DNA from: JANWWM01 sp046292465
GTDB taxonomy: Bacteria > Bacteroidota > Chlorobiia > Chlorobiales > Thermochlorobacteraceae
Direction: 5' to 3'
DNA: 36,769 bases
NCBI GenBank assembly: GCA_046292465.1
Contig: JBKBRB010000022.1
Location: forward strand, 1 to 36,769
The notes under the pieces: model-generated
Told to the model about the DNA's origin: nothing
Databases searched by the model: none
What the model saw: only the letters and a program-made list of their open reading frames with translations
Shown here: one piece after another, positions 1 through 7,845 of the stretch
Layout of the letters: the number at the start of each line of letters is the position of its first letter
Numbering within the stretch: the stretch's first letter is position 1
Made by a program: the position numbers and the translations under genes

Positions 1-52
1 AATGCTATTGCAATGTCCAAACTGCGCAAGCCGTCGTTTTGAGCACAGCGTC

Positions 53-79
53 AAGGCGTTAAGAGTAGGCAAACGCCTT
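53..79. other. Perfect 8-bp inverted repeat (hairpin) downstream of the first SDR gene
   Basis: Arms AAGGCGTT (53-60) and AACGCCTT (72-79) enclose an 11-base loop. There is no T-run on either side, so it is not a classical intrinsic terminator. It lies just beyond the stop codon of the minus-strand SDR gene and could be a factor-assisted or bidirectional 3' end. The first 60 bases may also hold the last codons of a plus-strand gene: one frame stops at 40-42 and another at 60-62. Nothing there can be identified. Confidence 0.45.
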
Positions 80-81
80 CA

Positions 82-117
82 ACTACTCACTACTCACTAT
101 TCACTACTCACTAATTC
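82..117. repeat. Heptanucleotide tandem repeat (ACTAYTC)n
   Basis: Four exact or near-exact copies of ACTACTC/ACTATTC in direct tandem (82-88, 89-95, 96-102, 103-109) are followed by a degenerate copy, ACTAATTC (110-117). The last copy overlaps the stop codon of the minus-strand SDR gene at 116-118. Related heptamers recur near 28930-29050, so this looks like a dispersed short tandem repeat family rather than a chance run. Confidence 0.75.
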
Positions 118-883
118 ATTGCTTCTTGAAGATGCTGCCTGCAATCGCCGTTACGAGTCCGCGTGGCACGAATCGGCTTGAATTGACCATGAGTTTGTTC
201 ATCAAACCCGAGACGACGACCGTTTCGCCGCGCTCGTAGCCTTCAATACAAGTTTTCACGACGTCTTCAGGCTTTTCAAGCGGAATCATGAGTTTAGAGC
301 GTTCATAGTTTGCGTTGTCGAAAAAGGGCGTATCAGTTCCGCCAGGGCAGAGTGCCATGACGCGCACGCCTTTTTCTTTGAGTTCGAACGCAATCGCTTC
401 CGAGAAACTCAAAACGAAGGCTTTGGTAGCGGCATAGACTGCCATACTTGGCACAGGTTGAAACGCCGCCGTTGATGCCACGTTGATAATTCCTCCGGAT
501 TTTCGTTCCGCGAATTTCGTCGCAAAAAGTCGCGAGAGTTTCATCAGCGTCAGCACATTGAGCGTAACCATTTGCTCGAGTCGCGAGAGTTCATGCGATA
601 AAAAATCGCCGAGCATGCCGAAGCCTGCGTTGTTGATAAGCAAGTCGATTTGCAGATTTTTTTCGTCGCAAAATTGGACGACTTTTTCGGCACTATCAGG
701 CTTGGAGAGGTCTTGCACGAAGACGTGCGCCGAAATGCCGTGCGCGTCAGAAAGCCGTTTCGCTAAGGCTTGAAGTTTATCTTCGGAGCGCGCGACGAGC
801 ACAAGGTTGTGATTGCGCTTGGCGTATTCTTCGGCGAAACTCGTGCCAATGCCCGTTGATGCACCCGTGATAAGTATGGTCAT
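116..883 (-). CDS. Short-chain dehydrogenase/reductase (SDR), classical type
   Basis: A 255-residue classical SDR, predicted to be a cytoplasmic NAD(P)(H)-dependent oxidoreductase of unknown substrate. The Rossmann glycine motif TGASTGIG is at residues 6-13, the NNAG motif at 84-87, the catalytic Ser near 137 and the YxxxK pair at Y150/K154, so the active site looks complete. The length is normal for the family. The gene is the last of a minus-strand run, 18 bases after the DUF493 gene. No Shine-Dalgarno is visible before the ATG. Relatives are annotated as DltE-like or general short-chain alcohol dehydrogenases, but motifs alone do not give the substrate. A second, different SDR lies at 7846-8616. 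Confidence 0.93.
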   Translation of the reverse strand: MTILITGASTGIGTSFAEEYAKRNHNLVLVARSEDKLQALAKRLSDAHGISAHVFVQDLSKPDSAEKVVQFCDEKNLQIDLLINNAGFGMLGDFLSHELSRLEQMVTLNVLTLMKLSRLFATKFAERKSGGIINVASTAAFQPVPSMAVYAATKAFVLSFSEAIAFELKEKGVRVMALCPGGTDTPFFDNANYERSKLMIPLEKPEDVVKTCIEGYERGETVVVSGLMNKLMVNSSRFVPRGLVTAIAGSIFKKQ

Positions 884-901
884 TGCGTTGTTGGATTAGC
901 G

Positions 902-1162
902 TTAAAGCAAAATCACGCCTTCGACTTTGGCGGCTTGCTCATAAATAGCGATGATTTCTACTGAGGATTGCATTTCAAGTTCGGCAGTGATGCTGATATA
1001 ATTGCCGTTGCGCGATGGATTGACTCTGACGGGATAGCCTTCGAAGATGCTTCGCAGTTGGATTAACCCTGCCAGCGGCGCGATAAACTTGAACATAAAG
1101 GCGGTTGGATAGTCGAGCTTGTCGAGCTGGATTTGCAGTTTTTCAAACGACGGTGTATTCAT
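902..1162 (-). CDS. DUF493 (YbeD-like) family protein
   Basis: An 86-residue protein matching the DUF493/YbeD pattern: a short helix, then TAFMFKFIAP, a central NGNYISITAELE strand, and a closing IYEQAAKVEGV segment. YbeD has an ACT-like alpha/beta fold and is thought to be a small regulatory protein, but its function is not settled. The start is supported by one of the few clear ribosome sites in the window, GGAG about six bases upstream of the ATG on the minus strand. It sits 56 bases after the namZ-like gene and 18 before the SDR gene, in the same operon-like run. Confidence 0.85.
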   Translation of the reverse strand: MNTPSFEKLQIQLDKLDYPTAFMFKFIAPLAGLIQLRSIFEGYPVRVNPSRNGNYISITAELEMQSSVEIIAIYEQAAKVEGVILL

Positions 1163-1218
1163 TTCTGCTCCTTTGCTGTATTTCTTTTTGCGAAAGTAAG
1201 AAATTCAAGAAACATCTT

Positions 1219-2436
1219 TTACTGTGGCGCACCGTAGAGCCAATACGCGTGTTGCTTTTGCTCAAAGGCGGCATTGCTTTTTTTGGCGGCGTTCAAAATG
1301 GCGTTAGGACTTTCGCCTTGTAGAATCATCTCTCGTAATTGATTTGTGCCTGCAAGTTTGTCGAAGAAGTCCTCTTTCAAACCCATCTGTTTCGGATAAA
1401 GTTTGTAGAGCGCAACCAGAAGCGAGACGGCAAGTTCAAACGGTTTAACTTTTTCGCGTTCTGTGATTTTGAATCGCACGCCATTACATCTTTCGCCTTC
1501 AAATTTTGGCGACGCACTTTTGCCTTTTAACGACTTCGGAACAAAGGTAACGGCTTCAACTTCAATGCCGCTTTGTGCGCCGAGTGCCGCTTTGAGTTTT
1601 TTGCTGTCAATAAACGGCGCGCCGATTTGTTCAAACGGCAAGTCTGTTCCCCGCCCCTCGCTGATGGCAGTGCCTTCGAGCAAGACCGTTGCAGGATAAA
1701 GAATCATCGCATTGACAGATTGAATGTTCGGCGATGGCGGCACGAAACTTTGCTTCCACGCCGCGTATTCATCGGCGAACTTTTCTCGCGAATAATTTTC
1801 CATCTTGACCACCGTGAGTTTGAGCGATGGCAATTCTTCGCGCTTGATGAGCGTTGCAAGTTCGCCAATCGTGAGCGCATGAATGAACGGCACAGGGACT
1901 TGTCCGACAAACGAGCGAAACGCCGTGTCGAGCCTCATGCCATCGGCTTTGATGGGCGCAATCGGATTTGGACGGTCTAAGACGATAAATTCTTTCCCGC
2001 ACTGCTCCGCCGCTTGCATGGCAAGGTGCATCGTGGAAATGTAGGTGTAGCAACGTGTGCCGATGTCTTGAATGTCGAAGACGATGGCGTCAATATCGGC
2101 GAGCATGTCGGGCGTTGGCTGTTTGGTTTTGCCGTAAAGTGAAATGAGTTTCAGCCCATTTGACAGCGTTCCATCAGAAATTTTCTTTCCGGCTTCATCG
2201 CGGATTTGAAATCCGTGTTCAGGCGCGAAGACGAGTCGCAAGTCGAGGCGATGTTTCTGAAACAGCACAATGCTCGATTCGCCCGTTGAACTCACGCTGG
2301 TTGAATTCGCAATCAGCGCAAGACGCTTGTTTTTGAGCATATCAAAATCGGACGCGATAAGCACATCAAGCCCCGTGCGCAGTTGTCCGAACAGCACCGC
2401 AGGAGCAAATGCCAAAGCCAGCACAAGGTATTTCAT
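1219..2436 (-). CDS. namZ: Exported DUF1343 protein, NamZ-type exo-beta-N-acetylmuramidase
   Basis: A 405-residue protein of the DUF1343 family, whose characterised members (NamZ) remove terminal MurNAc from peptidoglycan fragments. An N-terminal hydrophobic signal peptide (about 1-17, ending AVLFG) predicts export. Family blocks are visible: FAPEHGF at 70-76, DIQDIGTRCYTY at 121-132, LDRPNP near 153, and EGRGTD near 271. The ATG overlaps the tilS stop by one base (TGATG), which suggests translational coupling. The link to cell-wall recycling follows from the family. It has not been shown here. Confidence 0.88.
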   Translation of the reverse strand: MKYLVLALAFAPAVLFGQLRTGLDVLIASDFDMLKNKRLALIANSTSVSSTGESSIVLFQKHRLDLRLVFAPEHGFQIRDEAGKKISDGTLSNGLKLISLYGKTKQPTPDMLADIDAIVFDIQDIGTRCYTYISTMHLAMQAAEQCGKEFIVLDRPNPIAPIKADGMRLDTAFRSFVGQVPVPFIHALTIGELATLIKREELPSLKLTVVKMENYSREKFADEYAAWKQSFVPPSPNIQSVNAMILYPATVLLEGTAISEGRGTDLPFEQIGAPFIDSKKLKAALGAQSGIEVEAVTFVPKSLKGKSASPKFEGERCNGVRFKITEREKVKPFELAVSLLVALYKLYPKQMGLKEDFFDKLAGTNQLREMILQGESPNAILNAAKKSNAAFEQKQHAYWLYGAPQ

Positions 2437-3443
2437 CAGGTTGAATGTTTTTTTGCATGTCTGTTATCGACGAAAACAAGGTGCGATTTTTCCCAAATCA
2501 CCGACACATGTTTATTCAGCACGATTTTTCTGCCCGATTGCGTTTGAAGCAATCCGACAAGCCTTGACAGGACTTGCGCCGACGGCTCAATATGCAACTT
2601 CATCAGTGCGCGTTTGAAAATTTCCTTTTGCTCAAAGGTCGTAAGTTTTTTGAGTGCCTCGACTTCAAACGATTGTGCCTCAAACGATAAGCCTTTGCGC
2701 TTCATCACTTTTTTGATGTGCGATTCCACAAAGGCGTTCAGTTCAAGAGCGTTTTCGGATAAGCGCGAAAGATTGTGCAGAAATTTATGTTTGAATCGCT
2801 CCTCGATGGTCGGAATGACGCGCAGGCGAATGAAGTTGCGGTCGTAGTCGTCCGAAAAGTTTGAGCTATCGGTGCGATAGGGCGTTTGCGTATTGTGCAG
2901 GTATTCTTGCAGTTCCTCTCGCTCCAAGTGCAAGACGGGGCGAATGATGTTTTCGCGCCGTTCAGGAATGCCCGCCAAGCCCAAGAGCGATGCCCCACGA
3001 AAAAGGTTGAAGAGAATGGTTTCGGCGTTGTCGTTTTTTTGGTGTGCCGTTGCGAGTTTATTAAACCCATGCGTTTGCATGAGCGTTTTGAACCATGCGT
3101 AGCGCAGGTCGCGTGCCGTTTCTTCGATAGAGGTTTTGCGAGTTTTGGCAAGGCGTTTGGTATTGAATTTTTTAGTGAAAATTTCTACACCGAGTGCCTT
3201 GCAGAGCGTTTTAGAGAAGGCTTCGTCGGCGTTGCTTTCAGTAGCACGCAGGTTGAAATTGCAGTGCGCGGCGGCGAGCGAAAATTTGATGAACGGCTGA
3301 ACGGCGACGAGCAGTTTGAGCAAGGCAACGGAATCCGAGCCGCCCGAGAGCGCGACCAAGACACGGTCGCCACGCTCGAGAAGTTGGCGTTTGGTGCAGT
3401 GTTCTAAAAATTTTTTTTCAAACCGAAGCAGGTTGGCTTTCAT
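2436..3443 (-). CDS. tilS: tRNA(Ile)-lysidine synthase
   Basis: TilS uses ATP to attach lysine to C34 of the CAU-anticodon tRNA-Ile, so that it reads AUA. The PP-loop SGGSDS is at residues 33-38, followed by the family's HCNFNLR and AHQKNDNAETILFNLFRG blocks. At 335 residues it is a mid-length TilS with a shortened C-terminal part. The chosen start is the ATG at 3443, which overlaps the tmk stop codon as ATGA. An upstream in-frame start at 3491 would add 16 residues inside tmk and is less likely. The protein ends one base into the namZ start codon. Confidence 0.93.
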   Translation of the reverse strand: MKANLLRFEKKFLEHCTKRQLLERGDRVLVALSGGSDSVALLKLLVAVQPFIKFSLAAAHCNFNLRATESNADEAFSKTLCKALGVEIFTKKFNTKRLAKTRKTSIEETARDLRYAWFKTLMQTHGFNKLATAHQKNDNAETILFNLFRGASLLGLAGIPERRENIIRPVLHLEREELQEYLHNTQTPYRTDSSNFSDDYDRNFIRLRVIPTIEERFKHKFLHNLSRLSENALELNAFVESHIKKVMKRKGLSFEAQSFEVEALKKLTTFEQKEIFKRALMKLHIEPSAQVLSRLVGLLQTQSGRKIVLNKHVSVIWEKSHLVFVDNRHAKKHST

Positions 3444-4114
3444 GGGCACTTGTGTAAGAGTCGCTCTCTCAACTGAGGCAAGCGTTGGCACAAGATTTCA
3501 GTAATTTGTCGGTGAAGGTCGTTGATGGATTGCAGGGCGTCTAACTCGACGAAGCGATGCGGGTTTTCTTGCACCAGCGTTTTGTAGCCGTGGCGGACGC
3601 GGCGGAAAAATTCCAATCCTGAACTTTCCATTCTATCGAGCGGCGTTTCATTTTTCCCGAATGAAAGCGGAAGGGACTTTTCGGAGAACTTGCGCATCAT
3701 GGCGTCTTCGGGAAGCAAATCCAAGTAGAAGGTCAGGGTTGGCTCAATGCCTTGTGTGGCGATTTGATTAACCGTGTGAATGGTGTTGAGGTCGATGCCG
3801 CGTCCGTAGCCTTGATAGGCGGTTGTGGAGTCGTAGAAGCGGTCGAGAATGATGACTTTGTGCTGTTCAAGTGCAGGCACCACAAGGGTTCTGACCAGTT
3901 CAGCGCGGCTGGCTGAAAATAAGAGCAATTCCGTGATGCTTCCCATCTCTTCTTTGCTTTCTAAGAGCATGGTTCGAATTTGCTCCGAGAGCAAAACGCC
4001 GCCCGGCTCGCGTAAGGCTAACGCTTCCACGCCGTTTGCGTGCAAATACTGTTTGAGCAGTCGGATTTGCGTCGACTTGCCGCTTGCATCAATCCCTTCA
4101 AACGTGATTAACAT
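3440..4114 (-). CDS. tmk: Thymidylate kinase
   Basis: dTMP kinase makes dTDP from dTMP and ATP. The protein starts MLITFEGIDASGKST, with the P-loop at residues 7-15, and carries the LDRFYDST dTMP-binding block and a LID-like segment ending PLDRMES. From the ATG at 4114 it has 224 residues, close to family length. In-frame ATGs at 4147 and 4156 would add 11-14 unrelated residues and are less likely. It overlaps tilS by four bases (ATGA), so the two are probably co-translated. Confidence 0.93.
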   Translation of the reverse strand: MLITFEGIDASGKSTQIRLLKQYLHANGVEALALREPGGVLLSEQIRTMLLESKEEMGSITELLLFSASRAELVRTLVVPALEQHKVIILDRFYDSTTAYQGYGRGIDLNTIHTVNQIATQGIEPTLTFYLDLLPEDAMMRKFSEKSLPLSFGKNETPLDRMESSGLEFFRRVRHGYKTLVQENPHRFVELDALQSINDLHRQITEILCQRLPQLRERLLHKCP

Positions 4115-4176
4115 TGAATCAAAAGCAGCGTCGGTTTGCGCATGCATTACGCACACGTTGGTGAACTCAACAGGAT

Positions 4177-4197
4177 ACTGCCCCGAGCAGTTTTTTT
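4177..4197 (+). terminator. Intrinsic-terminator-like hairpin on the strand opposite the operon
   Basis: Perfect 5-bp stem ACTGC/GCAGT around CCCGA, followed by seven T on the plus strand. It sits between the minus-strand GT-B gene and tmk, so as a terminator it faces against the genes. It could block antisense transcription or be a weak bidirectional element. Confidence 0.45.
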
Positions 4198-4202
4198 CAG
4201 GC

Positions 4203-5225
4203 TTATGTGTTCATCCAACTAAGCAGCTCGAGCATTTTCTCGTCTTTCATCGGTTTGACCTTTTCGTCGAGCAATTCGCGGACGATGTTGGCGATGTTTT
4301 GTGCCGAAGTGCCCCCATTTTGAATGGGCATCAATCGACGCAAATCGTTGAGGTTGAAGTCAGAATAGACTTCCTTGCCGAGTGCGATGCCGACATAGAC
4401 CGTCGACGAAAAGCGCGTGATGAGCACATCACAGTTGGCAATCATTTCTTCCGCGCTACCAGAGGTGTAGACGAGCGCGCCCGGCGCGTATTTTTCTATT
4501 TCCCTTATCGCTCGCTTGAAGTTTTCATTTGGGTGGAGTTTGAAAATGAGTTGCCGTCCGTTGGCAATTTCAACCGCGCGTTTGATAAAGGCTTTGCGAT
4601 TTTCGTATTTGAGCGTCTCGCGTGAATCCGACGTGCAGACCAACACGAAATGCTTGTGCGGAAAATCGTTTTGATAATACTTGACGCAATTATCAAAGTT
4701 CGGAATGCCGGTTACGCGGATTTTTTCTGGCTTCACGCCTTTGCGAATGAAGAGATCGCGATAGCCTTCGCTGGCAACGCAAAAGACTTCGTAGAGGTCG
4801 CTTAGCCCTGTCGTCGAGGTGCTGGCAATCCATCGGGGCAAGAACGGAAAAAGTTTGACGAGATGATAGGCAAAATTTTCGGGGTCGGTCATGCCTTCTT
4901 GAACGAGCACGACTTTTTTATTGACGATGTTTTTAGGAATCACAAGGTCGGAGCAAGTTACGACTAAATCATACTCATCGATGTTTTTGCCTTGATAGTC
5001 GATAGCAAGGTCGTGCAGTTTGAGGTAGGCTAAACAGCGATTGACCATACGGTTGCAGGCGACAGACATTTGGTCGATGTTGTATTTGCGGAGGAGGTCT
5101 AAGAGTCCATCGCCGTAAAACGGAGAAAACACATGGTCATACTCGGGGAGGCATTTGGCGATTTGGTGCATCTGGGTGGTTTGATTCGTAGAACCGCAAA
5201 TGAAGAAAATCTTTTTTCGTGACAT
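4203..5225 (-). CDS. GT-B-fold glycosyl/glycerophosphotransferase-like protein
   Basis: A 340-residue cytoplasmic protein with the feel of a GT-B fold enzyme related to UDP-GlcNAc 2-epimerases and CDP-glycerol glycerophosphotransferases. It has an N-terminal Rossmann-like start (KKIFFICGSTNQ), an interdomain VTGIPNFDN segment near 172, and a C-terminal nucleotide-sugar half containing KLHPNE (near 230) and a CDVLITRFSS block. The exact donor and acceptor cannot be told. It is 32 bases downstream of the flippase-like membrane protein, which suggests a shared role in envelope glycan or lipid assembly. The family assignment is by eye. Confidence 0.6.
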   Translation of the reverse strand: MSRKKIFFICGSTNQTTQMHQIAKCLPEYDHVFSPFYGDGLLDLLRKYNIDQMSVACNRMVNRCLAYLKLHDLAIDYQGKNIDEYDLVVTCSDLVIPKNIVNKKVVLVQEGMTDPENFAYHLVKLFPFLPRWIASTSTTGLSDLYEVFCVASEGYRDLFIRKGVKPEKIRVTGIPNFDNCVKYYQNDFPHKHFVLVCTSDSRETLKYENRKAFIKRAVEIANGRQLIFKLHPNENFKRAIREIEKYAPGALVYTSGSAEEMIANCDVLITRFSSTVYVGIALGKEVYSDFNLNDLRRLMPIQNGGTSAQNIANIVRELLDEKVKPMKDEKMLELLSWMNT

Positions 5226-5257
5226 ACTGTTTTGTTTTCGTTAAAAATGAACAACTT

Positions 5258-6334
5258 TTACGAGCCAATTTCCCTGCTCGTTTCGCTCTCTGCAAGTTCT
5301 GACGCTTTTACGCCGCCAACTGCCATTAAAATGTAACCTATCATAATCCAAATCAGTTCTTTTGAGCGCTTTATCAAAACGAAGGCAACGCCCACACTTT
5401 CCGCATCAGGCACCCCAAACGATTTAAGGAAGAGCACATACCCATAATCTTGAACACCTAAACCGGCAGGTAAGATAAACAATATCGCTCGAATAAGCGA
5501 CATGGTTGTTTCCATCGGCATCATGGCGCTAAATGGCAACTTCACGCCCAGCAAGGTTAAAATTAAAATCGTGTCCACTGTTTCAAACATCCAGCCTATA
5601 AGGAACATGAAGATGGCAAGTATGATTTTCCGCCGTTTGATATTGTGAAATTGCGCGAAATGCGCGTCGGTCTCGATAAAATGCTTCTCTTTATCCAAGA
5701 GCCAATCGCGTAGCCGTTCAACGGGAATCGCCATCAAAAGTTGATGAAGGCGTTGTGAAATGCCGCCGTAAAGAAAGAGAAGCGTCGCGCCACCAAATAT
5801 GACGAACATCAATATCGAAGCTAACCATGCCAGCCATTCAAGTCCCCGAAATCCAATCATTTCTTCCGAAACCAACCGCAACGCGCTGAATCCGAGTGTC
5901 GCGCTCATTGCCAAATAAACCCCATGCGCCACACCCAGCAATCCTTTTTTGACGGCGACAATGGCAATCGCTTCGGGCACTGCCATGCCGACATCACGTT
6001 TAAGCATATACGGTTTTGCTGCTTCGGCAATTGCCGCGCCGCCCGGAAGGCTCATCAACATTGCTTCGGTGCACAGCCGAATGTAGAGCAATCGCAAATA
6101 TGGCACTTTTTGGCTGACGCTTTCAATGGTAATTTTCCACGCTAATGAATCGAATATGCCAATACACAAATATGGCAGTAGCACCAACCCTATCGGCACG
6201 CCGATTTGCCCAATCAATCCAAACACTTTTTCAAGCTCGACCTCTTTGAACAAGTGCACAATCAACAGCGCACCAACTATGACCGCCGTCACTCGGGAAA
6301 GGGCATCAATCGGGCTTTTTTTCTTATCAGGCAT
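5258..6334 (-). CDS. Flippase-like integral membrane protein (LPG synthase TM domain / UPF0104)
   Basis: A 358-residue polytopic membrane protein of the lysylphosphatidylglycerol-synthase transmembrane family (UPF0104, AglD/YbhN-like), without the cytoplasmic aminoacyl-transferase domain of MprF. Multiple hydrophobic helices are visible, with family-like blocks LPGGAAIAEAAKPY (about 95-110) and ILPAGLGVQDYG near the C-terminus. Such proteins are thought to flip or help export lipids, and some sit with glycosyltransferases, as here. It is the first gene of the minus-strand run. A TTCGTTT/AAACGAA hairpin lies directly before its ATG. Confidence 0.82.
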   Translation of the reverse strand: MPDKKKSPIDALSRVTAVIVGALLIVHLFKEVELEKVFGLIGQIGVPIGLVLLPYLCIGIFDSLAWKITIESVSQKVPYLRLLYIRLCTEAMLMSLPGGAAIAEAAKPYMLKRDVGMAVPEAIAIVAVKKGLLGVAHGVYLAMSATLGFSALRLVSEEMIGFRGLEWLAWLASILMFVIFGGATLLFLYGGISQRLHQLLMAIPVERLRDWLLDKEKHFIETDAHFAQFHNIKRRKIILAIFMFLIGWMFETVDTILILTLLGVKLPFSAMMPMETTMSLIRAILFILPAGLGVQDYGYVLFLKSFGVPDAESVGVAFVLIKRSKELIWIMIGYILMAVGGVKASELAESETSREIGS

Positions 6335-6363
6335 TTCGTTTCGAAGAAAAACGAACTTCGTTT
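6335..6363. repeat. TTCGTTT / AAACGAA / TTCGTTT alternating inverted repeat
   Basis: TTCGTTT at 6335-6341, AAACGAA at 6349-6355 and TTCGTTT again at 6357-6363. The middle arm can pair with either outer arm. The element abuts the start codon of the membrane-protein gene on the minus strand, so a hairpin here would cover its ribosome site. Confidence 0.5.
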
Positions 6364-6422
6364 ATAGATAGGAGCAATTCTCGTGTCATTTACGCGCACT
6401 GTTTTTTCGTATCGTTAGGTCG

Positions 6423-6430
6423 TAACTTTG
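6423..6430 (+). promoter_or_regulatory. Candidate -7 promoter box TAACTTTG
   Basis: TAACTTTG fits the Bacteroidota-type -7 consensus TANNTTTG exactly. It lies 55 bases before the start of the flavoprotein gene. No good -33 TTTG is present at the usual spacing, so this rests on one box. Confidence 0.4.
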
Positions 6431-6485
6431 CGTCGTCTTCATAAGATAAACTGAATTTTCAGAATCAACACATCGGATTTTCAAA

Positions 6486-7763
6486 TTGCGTCATTTTCAT
6501 TTTCTCATCATCGGTGGCGGCGCAGCTGGCATCTGTGCAGCACTTGGCGCAAGAAGCATGCTGCGAAAGCATCAGATTGCTGACGACGCCTTTCGCATCG
6601 CTATTGCTGAACGCAATTCGCGTTTGGGCATTAAAATCCGCATTTCAGGTGGTGGCAAGTGTAACATCACGCATGCCGGCGCGATGATAGAAGTTCTTAG
6701 CAAAGGCTTTCTCCGCCAAAGCGAACAACGCTTTCTTAAACCCTCTTTTTTTGAACTTTCTAACAACGCCGTGCTTTCGTGGCTTCACAGTAAAGGCGTT
6801 CAAACGCTTACGCGCGAAAACGGACGAATTTTTCCGCGCTCGGGCAAAGCCGACGACGTGCTTTGCGTTTTCGAGACATTGCTTTCTGAACACTCGATTG
6901 AAGTTTTGTTGAACACCCATGTTCAGAATGTCCGAAAAGAAAACAGCGTGTTCGTTGCCGATATTGGCGGCGCACAACTTCGGTCAGAACATCTGCTTAT
7001 CGCTACGGGCGGCGTTTCCTATCCCAAAACTGGCACTACGGGCGACGGACTGCGCTTCGCCAAGATGTTCGGACACACCATCGTCAATCCGATTTCTGCG
7101 CTTGCTCCGATTTACTTCACACAAAAGCCGCCAAGCGACCTTGTCGGTATTTCGCTCCGACATGTCGAGCTAATTGCTGAAAGTTCAACAAGAAAACTTA
7201 CAAGACGTGGCGATGTGCTTATCACGCATTTGGGAATTTCAGGACCTGCATGCCTTTCAATTTCGCGCGAAGTCGCCGAAGCCTTAACCGCTGAGCCTGT
7301 GTCGCTTTTCGTTGATTTTTTTCCTGATGACTCGCCAGAGGCACTTGAACGGCAGTTTATCTCGTTTCAGACCGCACGCGCTTGCCAATTTGTGCGAACG
7401 TTCTTTGAAGAGCGACTGCCAAATGCGATTGTTCCGACGCTCTTTGCGCAAGCCTGCGTTCCGCTCGAGCAAAAGTGGAACTGTTTGCCCAAGCCGATGC
7501 GGCGAAGTTTGACGGCGATTTCGAAGAAGTATTTTTTAGGCGATGTTCAAGATGTGCCGATTGAGCGCGGGGAAGTTTCAGCGGGCGGCGTCGCGCTTCA
7601 TGAAGTTAATCCGAAAACGATGCGCTCGCGCCTTGTTCTGAATTTGTATTTTGCAGGCGAAGTGCTTGATGTGGCGGGCGAAGTTGGCGGCTTTAATTTG
7701 CAAGCGGCCTATTCAACAGGCTGGGTTGCTGGTGAGAGCGTCGCCAAAGCATTTCTTGCTTAA
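6486..7763 (+). CDS. RdsA/BaiN-family NAD(P)/FAD-dependent oxidoreductase (HI0933-like flavoprotein)
   Basis: A 425-residue flavoprotein of the HI0933/BaiN family. The FAD dinucleotide-binding motif GGGAAG is at residues 10-15. Further family blocks are GGGKCNITHAG at 55-65, GGVSYPKTGTTGDG, THLGISGPA and a C-terminal GEVLDVAGEVGGFNLQ. Members are cytoplasmic oxidoreductases; gut relatives reduce bile-acid intermediates, but the housekeeping substrate is unknown. The start is a TTG, chosen because the FAD motif follows at the normal distance and no closer ATG exists. It is divergent from the minus-strand operon. Confidence 0.9.
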   Translation: MRHFHFLIIGGGAAGICAALGARSMLRKHQIADDAFRIAIAERNSRLGIKIRISGGGKCNITHAGAMIEVLSKGFLRQSEQRFLKPSFFELSNNAVLSWLHSKGVQTLTRENGRIFPRSGKADDVLCVFETLLSEHSIEVLLNTHVQNVRKENSVFVADIGGAQLRSEHLLIATGGVSYPKTGTTGDGLRFAKMFGHTIVNPISALAPIYFTQKPPSDLVGISLRHVELIAESSTRKLTRRGDVLITHLGISGPACLSISREVAEALTAEPVSLFVDFFPDDSPEALERQFISFQTARACQFVRTFFEERLPNAIVPTLFAQACVPLEQKWNCLPKPMRRSLTAISKKYFLGDVQDVPIERGEVSAGGVALHEVNPKTMRSRLVLNLYFAGEVLDVAGEVGGFNLQAAYSTGWVAGESVAKAFLA

Positions 7764-7786
7764 TTGCTTTGGTCTCAGAACTATCG

Positions 7787-7818
7787 TTGAAAACCGATGC
7801 TCTACCTGCTTATCTTGA
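7787..7818 (+). promoter_or_regulatory. Candidate promoter TTG-N21-TATCTTGA
   Basis: TTG at 7787-7789, a 21-base spacer, then TATCTTGA at 7811-7818, 28 bases before the ATG at 7846. Arrangement and spacing match the Bacteroidota -33/-7 type (TTTG, 19-21 bases, TANNTTTG). The box lies in the gap between two genes. Confidence 0.5.
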
Positions 7819-7845
7819 TTGCTCTTCAAACAACATTTCAAAAAA

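Noticed and set aside
2..172. Plus-strand frame starting CPNC at the left edge, zinc-finger-like
   Set aside because: It runs through the heptamer repeat and into the SDR gene antisense; too short at the edge to support.
3849..4625. 258-codon plus-strand frame across tmk and the GT-B gene
   Set aside because: It spans the ends of two well-supported minus-strand genes and has no coherent protein pattern.
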